Assembly: GCA_003161495.1 (NCBI GenBank)
Contig: PMOP01000265.1
Location: 2,622 to 14,214 of the forward strand
Direction: 5' to 3'
Length of the DNA stretch: 11,593 nt
Source: Acidobacteriota bacterium
GTDB lineage: Bacteria > Acidobacteriota > Terriglobia > Acidiferrales > UBA7541
Numbering within the stretch: position 1 is the first letter of the stretch; each line of letters starts with the position of its first letter. The notes under the pieces are model-generated. The model made no database searches. It worked only from the letters and a program-made list of their open reading frames with translations, and had not been told where the DNA came from. Made by a program: the position numbers and the translations under genes. Of this stretch, positions 1-5,801 are shown in pieces.

Positions 1-223
1 GATTGTTCGAGGTCTCAAGGCCACCGACCATGCCCAGATAAACAACCTTGCAGGTCACTTCGCGATTTTCCTCTACTGGAATCCTGGTTTGCGGCGGAAA
101 CAAGGCATTGGGAGTTTGCGTGGATTGGCCTGCGGCAGTCTGCAAACCTAGCGCAAGGAGCGATAATCCCACCGCGATACAATTCAAACCGCGCCGTAAA
201 TAGAGACTGCGACTCTGAATCAT
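1..223 (-). CDS. Secreted protein of unknown function, N-terminal part (runs off the left edge)
   Basis: An open frame on the minus strand starts at ATG 221-223 and stays open for 74 codons to the window edge, so only the N-terminus is visible. It begins MIQSRSLYLRRG, followed by a hydrophobic stretch (about residues 14-28, IAVGLSLLALGLQTA) and an AAGQS-like cleavage region: a typical Sec signal peptide. The mature start is proline- and polar-rich (PNALFPPQ), then a segment containing VTCKVVYLG that could begin a beta-rich domain. I do not recognise the family. It lies downstream of the LuxR-type regulator on the same strand with a 115-nt gap. Ribosome binding site is weak (AGG near the ATG). 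The signal peptide is reasonably clear; the function is unknown. Confidence 0.6.
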   Translation of the reverse strand, partial: MIQSRSLYLRRGLNCIAVGLSLLALGLQTAAGQSTQTPNALFPPQTRIPVEENREVTCKVVYLGMVGGLETSNN

Positions 224-278
224 GCGCCTGGCGGCATTCCGAGGCTTCTGCGCTCTTGTCAGGAGTGTACGCCTTTTT

Positions 279-304
279 CCGGTCCCGGCACTCGCCGGAA
301 CCGT
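279..304. other. GC-rich hairpin between two minus-strand genes
   Basis: An imperfect hairpin: CCGGC (285-289), loop ACTC, GCCGG (294-298), extended past a C/A mismatch by CGGT (280-283) and ACCG (300-303). On the minus strand, the direction of both flanking genes, the hairpin is followed by AAAAA rather than a U-run; on the plus strand the T-run precedes it. It therefore does not fit a canonical rho-independent terminator, though it could pause polymerase or protect an mRNA end. Confidence 0.35.
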
Positions 305-338
305 AAAATATTGAAATCTCTGTCTATCCCATTTATTT

Positions 339-1076
339 CTAAGACGTCTCAAGAATGTGCCGAACGGATGGCATGCCAAAATTTGCTTGCGATCCCATGA
401 GAAGTGATGTGGTTGGCTGATGATCCTGGGGATGAAGCGTCGCGTCCATCACTTCCAGTCGATTTTTTACGCCAACGCACTGCATGATCCCATGAACATG
501 ATTCTTCACGGTTTGCTCTGAAAGATTAAGAACCGATGCGATTTCCTTATTCGTCAGCCCTTGGCCTATGAGGGGAACAATTTGCTGCTGCCGCCGTGTC
601 AGTCCCAGGTCGAGCTTAACCCGCGCACTCGGAACTCCCCCTTGTTGCCGCGAGAAGGCCTCAAACAGATGCGCGCAAAGCAGGGGAGGGCAGATCGCTT
701 GTCCTTGGGCCACGGCGCATACACCGGAAATGACTTCCGCAGCAGAGGCATCCTTTAATAGGTAGCCGGCGGCCCCGGCGCGCACGCAATCCAAAAATAT
801 CGCGGGATCGTCTTCCATATCGATCAGGACAACCTTGATGCTTGGAATATGATTATTTGTTTGGGATATTAAAGCGCTTTCTGACGAACGCGCCGAAACC
901 GAATCGAGGATCAAAACGTCCGCCCCTGAGGCCCCGATCAATGAAAAAGCGTCTGGGACAAAGGGCGAGACGCCGGATACTTTGAAGCCGCCCCTGCGGA
1001 CGAGGAGCTTGGCAAGAGTCTCGCGCAGCAAACGATTACTCGCCATCAAAAATACAGAAACTGAATTAATAGACAC
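339..1076 (-). CDS. LuxR/NarL-family regulator with an atypical receiver domain
   Basis: A 245-aa protein with a receiver-like N-terminus (residues ~5-125) and a LuxR/GerE helix-turn-helix (~157-210). The HTH is well kept: LTRRQQQIVPLIGQGLTNKE then LSEQTVKNHVHGIM, matching the family's recognition-helix pattern. In the receiver, D58 of VLILDS sits where the phosphoacceptor is expected and the conserved Lys is present in AGYLLKD. The acidic pair that binds Mg2+ after strand 1 is replaced by A12-S13 (FLMASNRLL instead of the usual LLVDDHPLV), and the switch Thr position appears to be Asp. Phosphorylation is therefore doubtful. A tail of about 35 residues after the HTH is longer than usual. The GTG start is supported by a strong GAGGGAGG. 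It is transcribed divergently from the EPS operon and shares the repeat-rich intergenic region, so it is a candidate regulator of that operon (inference). No partner histidine kinase is visible. Confidence 0.9.
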   Translation of the reverse strand: MSINSVSVFLMASNRLLRETLAKLLVRRGGFKVSGVSPFVPDAFSLIGASGADVLILDSVSARSSESALISQTNNHIPSIKVVLIDMEDDPAIFLDCVRAGAAGYLLKDASAAEVISGVCAVAQGQAICPPLLCAHLFEAFSRQQGGVPSARVKLDLGLTRRQQQIVPLIGQGLTNKEIASVLNLSEQTVKNHVHGIMQCVGVKNRLEVMDATLHPQDHQPTTSLLMGSQANFGMPSVRHILETS

Positions 1077-1082
1077 GAGGTG

Positions 1083-1090
1083 CCTCCCTC
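1083..1090 (-). promoter_or_regulatory. Ribosome binding site that fixes the GTG start of the LuxR-type regulator
   Basis: CCTCCCTC on the plus strand reads GAGGGAGG on the minus strand and ends 6 nt before the GTG at 1076. This strong site supports GTG 1076 over the internal in-frame ATG ten codons later, which would cut into the first receiver strand. Confidence 0.75.
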
Positions 1091-1268
1091 AGAAAGCCCC
1101 TGCGATTAACAACCGTAACTTAATACCACAAAATTACGCATACAGGCTACCAATTAGCGCTTTAGATACATTAAAAAGTACTAAGAAACTGTACCCTCTG
1201 GGCTGAAACACTTCCGATTCTGGATGTCGGGCGCCTTCGCTGTAATTCCCGGTGCGGCCCTATAGAGG

Positions 1269-1274
1269 TATAAT
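1269..1274 (+). promoter_or_regulatory. Possible -10 element (TATAAT)
   Basis: A perfect TATAAT hexamer on the plus strand. The hexamer 17 bp upstream (TTCCCG, 1246-1251) matches the -35 consensus only in its first two bases. If used, transcription would start near 1281 and give the EPS operon a leader of about 460 nt. A chance match in AT-rich DNA is quite possible. Confidence 0.25.
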
Positions 1275-1367
1275 AGGACGCAGGGAAGCACATCGAATGG
1301 TTATCAAAACGATAGAAACTAGAACGCCACTTACAGAAATCATTCCCTCCATTTCCTTTGTTAATGG

Positions 1368-1411
1368 CAGGATTCAGATCGTTCAGGATTCAGGGTTCAA
1401 TTATCCTGAAT
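1368..1411. repeat. CAGGATTCAG direct repeat with inverted partner
   Basis: CAGGATTCAG occurs at 1368-1377 and again at 1384-1393, a period of 16 bp. TTCAGGAT (1382-1389) is perfectly complementary to ATCCTGAA (1403-1410) across a 13-nt loop. The cluster could be an operator set for a dimeric regulator or an RNA stem-loop in a long leader. There is no U-run after it, so it is not a standard terminator. Confidence 0.5.
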
Positions 1412-1473
1412 ATCTTTCTCCTAACCCCCTTATGTAACCACATCATAATACTTAAGGCCAGGAGATAGAGGTA

Positions 1474-1602
1474 ATGGATTTATCTATTCTGCGCATGGGT
1501 AATTTTAATCCCGCGAGCCTAGGAATGTGTAGGACACTGGTAGGTACTTCAACCGGTACCAAAGCAGTACTTAAAACAGTACTGCATGCAGTACTAAAAT
1601 AG
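1474..1602 (+). CDS. Possible 42-residue leader peptide/small protein
   Basis: A short open frame starts at ATG 1474, 9 nt after AGGAG (1460-1464) and just after GAGG (1468-1471), and stops at TAG 1600-1602. The predicted peptide begins MDLSILRMGNFNPASLG and ends in a quasi-repeated basic-hydrophobic tail (AVLK TVLH AVLK). That tail is the direct result of the 12-bp DNA array lying in frame. No family is recognised. It may be a real small protein, a leader peptide coupling translation to attenuation of the EPS operon, or simply chance reading of an operator array. The ribosome binding site is the only positive evidence, so confidence is low. The next gene starts 137 nt downstream. Confidence 0.22.
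   Translation: MDLSILRMGNFNPASLGMCRTLVGTSTGTKAVLKTVLHAVLK
1543..1595. repeat. Phased GTAC array (five sites at 12/11/12/12 bp) with an 18-bp perfect palindrome
   Basis: GTAC cores begin at 1544, 1556, 1567, 1579 and 1591. The first two are within GGTACT and GGTACC; the last three are AGTACT, each preceded by C, giving CAGTACT at 1565, 1577 and 1589 with exact 12-bp period. The last two sites together form the perfect palindrome AGTACTGCATGCAGTACT (1578-1595). The steps are slightly more than one helical turn, so bound protein dimers would lie on nearly one face. The layout looks like a multi-site operator about 145-200 bp upstream of the EPS operon's first start codon. Further AGTACT copies lie at 1177 and 1643. 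Confidence 0.7.
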
Positions 1603-1642
1603 ACCAAGTGGTTTAACCCTAATCAATTTTGTTTATTTGCTT

Positions 1643-1648
1643 AGTACT
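1643..1648. promoter_or_regulatory. Isolated AGTACT site downstream of the array
   Basis: A sixth palindromic hexamer of the same sequence as the array units, 53 bp beyond the last GTAC core and about 92 bp before the receiver gene's start. It could be a promoter-proximal operator. Inference only. Confidence 0.35.
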
Positions 1649-1739
1649 GAAATTCGGCCCTTTTTTGAACCTACCTTTCTTTCCCCGACTACCTTAGTGT
1701 GCACGTGGGTTAAACCGACCCGAAGATGGAGCAAAACTC

Positions 1740-2114
1740 ATGACCCAGCACATCCGTGTAGTCGTTGCCAATCGACCTCGATTAATGCGCGAATTGGTCG
1801 TCGAAATGATCAGCGAGCAAGCCGACATCGAAATCCTCGCGGAAATTCAGAATGAGGATGAGATTGTCGACGCGGTTAACGAGACTCATCCGGATGTTCT
1901 GATCATTGCGCTGAGTGAAACAAATGAGCGACCACCGCTTTGCGACGTCTTGCTTCGCCGCTATCCCGAACTCAAGATTTTGGCTCTGGCGCCGGAGCGA
2001 AATAGCAGCATTTTTTATTGGGGTTCGTTTGACATACACGAAAGTTCGGTCGAGGCATCGGAGGCCGGGATTTTGAGCAGTCTTCGTTGCAAGAGCGAGC
2101 AGGTTGGAGGTTGA
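1740..2114 (+). CDS. Stand-alone degenerate receiver (pseudo-receiver) protein
   Basis: A 124-aa single-domain protein. The opening strand and helix (IRVVVANRPRLMRELV) and the PDVLIIALSE strand follow the NarL/LuxR-type receiver pattern, but the chemistry is gone: the acidic pair is N11-R12, the phosphoacceptor position is A57, the switch Thr position is A84, and no conserved Lys follows. The region after strand 4 departs from ordinary receivers (residues ~90-117, SSIFYWGSFD then VEASEAGIL). No DNA-binding domain is attached. The ATG at 1740 is preceded by GGAG (1728-1731) with an 8-nt spacer. It is the first gene of the EPS operon and lies 2 nt before the export gene, whose ribosome binding site is inside its last codons. 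It probably acts by phosphorylation-independent binding to a partner (inference). A degenerate NarL-type receiver is my best assignment. Confidence 0.8.
   Translation: MTQHIRVVVANRPRLMRELVVEMISEQADIEILAEIQNEDEIVDAVNETHPDVLIIALSETNERPPLCDVLLRRYPELKILALAPERNSSIFYWGSFDIHESSVEASEAGILSSLRCKSEQVGG
2106..2110 (+). promoter_or_regulatory. Ribosome binding site deciding the start of the SLBB export gene
   Basis: GGAGG lies 6 nt before ATG 2117, inside the last codons of the receiver gene (TGA 2112-2114). It supports ATG 2117 over the in-frame TTG at 2087, which would add ten residues ahead of an already complete signal peptide. The arrangement implies translational coupling. Confidence 0.75.
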
Positions 2115-2116
2115 AA

Positions 2117-5100
2117 ATGTTTCTTAGAACAAAAAAGAAAATCGATTTCCGACGAGCCGCGGGGAACCGTTGGCTGATTGTGATCGGAGCACTCTTGACG
2201 CTGGTCATGGCGCGAGTATCGGTCGCGGGCGCGCAACAGCGAAATGACAACGACAATGTTAAAAAGACTTCGGACCTGGCGATTCAAAATTTCAGCCGGG
2301 TGGCGGCCTCCCCTGCGCAAGTGAAATCCATATTACTGAAGGACTCGGGGCTGATGGTGGAGTTGAAACGCTGGGTAGCAAAAGATGCCACCGACCACGG
2401 GCAGATCGTCAGCGATTCAGATCTCACGGATGATGCCATGTTCGAGAGACTGGAATCGGACGTGCAATTCCGATCCGTGGCAACCTTGCTCGTACAACGA
2501 TATGGGTATCTTATTCCACAAGTAAATCCAGATTCCGAGACGGGCAAGGAGAGAGCGCTGCTCATGCAGGAGCGCACCAAATGGCAGGCGCAGCATCAAG
2601 AAGAAGAACTCTCTCTGGCGCGCCAAAAGCCCGCTCCGCAGCAGAATAATGGGGCCTGCGATGTTCAACTTGCTCAAGACATCCAGGATGTTCAGGAAGT
2701 TCAGTTCGATAACCAATGTTCCAATCAGCAGCAACTGCCCTCGTCATTGGGAGGCCCTAGACAAGATCTTCAACAAGATCAAAATCCCCCCAGAAATTTC
2801 CCGGGAGAGTCACAACCACAGAACTACCCGGGCACGGGTGGAAATTCGCTCATGCGCGCACAGCTCTCGCAAAACGACGGTGATTTCTCCGGCGCAACTT
2901 CCCAACTTCCCTTTATTGATCCTTCCTTCGGATCCTCGCAGTCCTTCGGTTCCTTGAACAATGTCAGCGCGAGCGGTTCCGGGTCCCTTCTTTCCAGATT
3001 GGGTGATGATCAGTCGGGCGGTTCGTCCAGTTCTCTGTCAGGCCGCGGGAATAACGGATTCGGAAGTCAAGGCGACGGATTGATGGCGGCATTTGGGAGC
3101 GGAACCGGAACTGGAATGGGATTAGGAATGCTGAATCCAGCGCAATTATCCGGATTGAGCGAAATGATGGACAGGCAGGGAGGGAATCCCGCGGGATTTC
3201 CCGGGAGTTCGCCAACTCCCTCACGGCAGTTTACCGCGCCGGCGTCCCGGCCGTTTTTGCGCCCTGAACCGCCGGAAATGATTCGCAAACAAAATCCCTA
3301 TGAGGATATTCCATCGCTTTACGATATGTATGTGCAAGCGGTCACGCGGCCCACGACTCCTAAGCGGTTTGGCACGGAAATATTTGAGAATGGAACGCGA
3401 GACTCTCAATTGATTCCAATGGATGTTCCAGCCGGACCTGATTACGTAGTCGGGCCAGGGGATGGATTGTCCGTCGATATGTGGGGAAGCGTATCGCAGC
3501 GTCTGTACCGCGTTGTGGATCGCGAAGGGCGCGTGAGTTTGCCTGAGGTAGGGCCAATCATGGTGAGCGGAAAGAGCCTCGCCGCGTTGCAACTGAGTTT
3601 GCAGCAAATCTTGAGGACTCAGTTTCGGGATGTCTCAGCGGACGTTTCGCTCTCTCGCCTTCGAACCATCCGAATCTATGAAGTAGGGGATGTCTCCAAA
3701 CCCGGGGCATACGACATTAGTTCGCTTTCGACTCCCTTGAACGCTCTATTTGCTGCCGGCGGGCCAACGCAACGCGGGTCCATGCGCATCCTTAAGCATT
3801 ATCGGGGAACCCAACTGATCGAAACGGTGGATATTTATGACCTTCTCCTGCATGGAGTGAAAGCGGATCTTGCGCGCCTGGAAAATGGCGATACCGTGCA
3901 GGTGCCGCCGATAGGACCGCAAGTCACCGTGGAGGGAATGGTCCGCCGCCCGGCGATTTATGAGTTGCTGGAGGAGAAGACGTTGGCGAGTGTTTTAGAA
4001 TTGGCGGGCGGACTTCTGCCTGCCGCCACATTGCGGCACATTGAAGTGCAACGCCTTGTGGCTCACGACAAGCAGACGATGTTGAGTGTCGATATTCCAG
4101 AAGCGGGAAATGCTGCGGAAGTAACTAAGGCGCTTGAGGCATTCCAAATTCAGGACGGCGATCGAGTGCGCGTCTACCCGATCGCTCCGTATAACCAGGA
4201 CACCATTTACGTCGAAGGGCATGTTGTGCGGCCCGGCCGATTCTCGTATCGGGAGAATATGCGGGTTACCGACGTAATTTCCTCTTACAAAGATATGTTG
4301 CCTGAGCCGGCCACCCAGTATGCGGAAATCATTCGCCTGAATGCGCCGGACTTCCATCCAAGCGTGGAAGGTTTTAATTTGGCCGATGCGCTGAACAATC
4401 CCGAGCAATCTCCCATTTTGCACGCAATGGACACGATTCGAATCTTCAGCCGTTTCGATTTCGAGAATCCCCCAACTGTCTCCGTTCTCGGAGAAGTGCG
4501 AGCGCCTGGAACTTACCAGACCTCCGGACAAATACATTTAACCGACGCGGTTCATTTGGCTGGAGGACTTACCCCGGATGTGGAAACCGGCGACGCGCAG
4601 GTGTTTCGTTACTTGCCGGATGGAAAGTTCAAGATATTCAGCGTGAGCCTGAACCAGGCTCTTGCTGGAGACCCGATCGAGAACATACTTTTGCAGCCGC
4701 GCGATCGCCTGCTGATTCACCGCAATTCGGCTGAAGTCGAGCCGGCCAGCGTTTATATTCAGGGCGAAGTGGCCAAGCCGGGCCGTTATCCGCTGACCAC
4801 CAATATGGGAGTTGCCGAGCTGATTCGAGTAGGTGGCGGGCTCAAACCCAGCGCGGATACGCAGATGGCCGACCTGACCCGATATCAGTATTTGGATCAA
4901 ACCAAATTGTCAGGCCAGCATGAAGACATCGCGCTGGCAGCGGCAATTAAAGGCGATACCCAGTCAAACCTGCAGCTTCACAACGGAGATGTCCTTACGA
5001 TCCGTCAATTACCGGGTTGGAACGACCTTGGCGCCAAAATCTCCATCAAAGGCGAAGTGAAACACCCCGGCACCTATGGGATACGCCCCGGAGAGCGACT

Positions 5101-5785
5101 CAGTTCCGTGCTTGAGCGCGCTGGAGGCTTTGGCCCGGACGCCTATCCGTTTGGCGCAATCCTGCAGCGAGCGCAAGTCCGCGAGCTGGAAGCAAAATCG
5201 CAAGATGAAATGATCCTGCGTATCAAAGGTCTTCAGGACGATCTCCAACTGATGCCTGAGGCCGATGCCAGGCAAAAGCAAGCAAAGGAGATGGCTCTGC
5301 AGCAATGGCAAGCCACTCTAGAGCAATTAAGCGCCAATCCACCTGGGGGACGAGTGACGATTCGGGTATCTCCCCGAATCAATCAATGGAAGAACACCGG
5401 CTCGGATGTGGAAGTCAGGGCCGACGATATGCTTGTGATTCCGAAGCGGCCGAGCTTTGTCATGGTGACCGGAGAAGTGTTCAACCCCACTGCGGTATCG
5501 TATCGGCCTGGAAAAAGCGCGAAGTGGTATCTGAGCCAATCCGGAGGACCGACTACACTTGCAAAAAAGAATGCAATCTTCGTAATCCGAGCCGACGGTT
5601 CTGTCATTGGCTCAAAAAGCGGCATTTGGGCTGGCCAATCCCTGGGTGCATCGCTGGAACCGGGAGACACAATCGTCGTTCCAGAGAAGGCACTCGGCGG
5701 CGGCCCGCAGTGGCAAACCATCCTGGCGACAGCACAAGCTGCCGCTGCGATTTCGAGTACCATATTCATTGCACTTCAGTACTAA
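2117..5785 (+). CDS. Giant Wza-like polysaccharide export protein with about seven SLBB repeats
   Basis: A 1222-aa exported protein expected to form the periplasmic/outer-membrane channel for the polysaccharide. Residues 1-39 are a Sec signal peptide (basic MFLRTKKK, hydrophobic LIVIGALLTLVMA, cleavage at AGA/QQ). There is no lipobox Cys, unlike classical Wza lipoproteins. Residues ~50-160 form a helical charged domain; ~170-390 are low-complexity Q/N/P then G/S-rich (for example GTGTGMGLGM). A Poly_export domain begins near 436 (DYVVGPGDGLSVDMWG). SLBB-like repeats start near 517, 602, 695, 787, 876, 973 and 1113, recognisable by V-x-GEV-xx-PG-x-Y and a later AGG (e.g. LGEVRAPGTY, QGEVAKPGRY, KGEVKHPGTY). 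A charged helical insertion lies between repeats six and seven. The C-terminus (IISSTIF-like hydrophobic helix, ~1197-1222) could be an outer-membrane segment as in Wza. Far longer than the usual ~350-400 aa. Operon position: second gene. Confidence 0.93.
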   Translation: MFLRTKKKIDFRRAAGNRWLIVIGALLTLVMARVSVAGAQQRNDNDNVKKTSDLAIQNFSRVAASPAQVKSILLKDSGLMVELKRWVAKDATDHGQIVSDSDLTDDAMFERLESDVQFRSVATLLVQRYGYLIPQVNPDSETGKERALLMQERTKWQAQHQEEELSLARQKPAPQQNNGACDVQLAQDIQDVQEVQFDNQCSNQQQLPSSLGGPRQDLQQDQNPPRNFPGESQPQNYPGTGGNSLMRAQLSQNDGDFSGATSQLPFIDPSFGSSQSFGSLNNVSASGSGSLLSRLGDDQSGGSSSSLSGRGNNGFGSQGDGLMAAFGSGTGTGMGLGMLNPAQLSGLSEMMDRQGGNPAGFPGSSPTPSRQFTAPASRPFLRPEPPEMIRKQNPYEDIPSLYDMYVQAVTRPTTPKRFGTEIFENGTRDSQLIPMDVPAGPDYVVGPGDGLSVDMWGSVSQRLYRVVDREGRVSLPEVGPIMVSGKSLAALQLSLQQILRTQFRDVSADVSLSRLRTIRIYEVGDVSKPGAYDISSLSTPLNALFAAGGPTQRGSMRILKHYRGTQLIETVDIYDLLLHGVKADLARLENGDTVQVPPIGPQVTVEGMVRRPAIYELLEEKTLASVLELAGGLLPAATLRHIEVQRLVAHDKQTMLSVDIPEAGNAAEVTKALEAFQIQDGDRVRVYPIAPYNQDTIYVEGHVVRPGRFSYRENMRVTDVISSYKDMLPEPATQYAEIIRLNAPDFHPSVEGFNLADALNNPEQSPILHAMDTIRIFSRFDFENPPTVSVLGEVRAPGTYQTSGQIHLTDAVHLAGGLTPDVETGDAQVFRYLPDGKFKIFSVSLNQALAGDPIENILLQPRDRLLIHRNSAEVEPASVYIQGEVAKPGRYPLTTNMGVAELIRVGGGLKPSADTQMADLTRYQYLDQTKLSGQHEDIALAAAIKGDTQSNLQLHNGDVLTIRQLPGWNDLGAKISIKGEVKHPGTYGIRPGERLSSVLERAGGFGPDAYPFGAILQRAQVRELEAKSQDEMILRIKGLQDDLQLMPEADARQKQAKEMALQQWQATLEQLSANPPGGRVTIRVSPRINQWKNTGSDVEVRADDMLVIPKRPSFVMVTGEVFNPTAVSYRPGKSAKWYLSQSGGPTTLAKKNAIFVIRADGSVIGSKSGIWAGQSLGASLEPGDTIVVPEKALGGGPQWQTILATAQAAAAISSTIFIALQY

Positions 5786-5801
5786 TGGATGAAAATGTGA
5801 C

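Larger units (their letters stand above)
1077..1739. promoter_or_regulatory. Repeat-rich divergent regulatory region in front of the EPS operon
   Basis: This 663-bp stretch separates the minus-strand LuxR-type gene from the plus-strand operon and is visibly AT-richer than the genes. It contains no recognisable protein family. It holds AGTACT sites at 1177-1182, 1566, 1578, 1590 and 1643, a CAGGATTCAG direct repeat at 1368 and 1384 with an inverted partner at 1403, two GGTTWAACC palindromes (1610 and 1708), a perfect TATAAT at 1269-1274 and a possible 42-codon ORF (1474-1602). I could not identify a convincing -35/-10 pair close to 1740, nor a sigma-54 GG-N10-GC element in the stretches I checked. 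The density of ordered short repeats suggests operators for cooperative regulators (inference). Confidence 0.6.

Noticed and set aside
279..304. Hairpin as a rho-independent terminator
   Set aside because: On the coding direction of both neighbours the hairpin is followed by A residues, not a U-run.
1252..1437. 61-codon plus-strand frame in the intergenic region
   Set aside because: It has no good ribosome binding site, no recognisable motif and crosses the repeat cluster; less convincing than the frame at 1474.
1543..1595. GTAC array as a CRISPR array
   Set aside because: Units are 6-7 bp with 5-bp gaps, far too short for repeats and spacers, and no cas genes are present.
1609..1637. Sigma-70 promoter TGGTTT-17-TTTATT before the receiver gene
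   Set aside because: Too few consensus matches (about 2 of 6 and 4 of 6) to call in AT-rich DNA.
1627..1640. Sigma-54 promoter ending in TTTGC
   Set aside because: The GC at 1639-1640 has no GG at the required distance upstream.
3995..4537. 180-codon open frame on the minus strand
   Set aside because: Antisense to SLBB repeats of the export gene; no family features and no reading-frame evidence of its own.
5778..5783. AGTACT at the 3' end of the SLBB gene as part of the operator set
   Set aside because: A single copy inside a coding region is expected by chance and has no phased partners.
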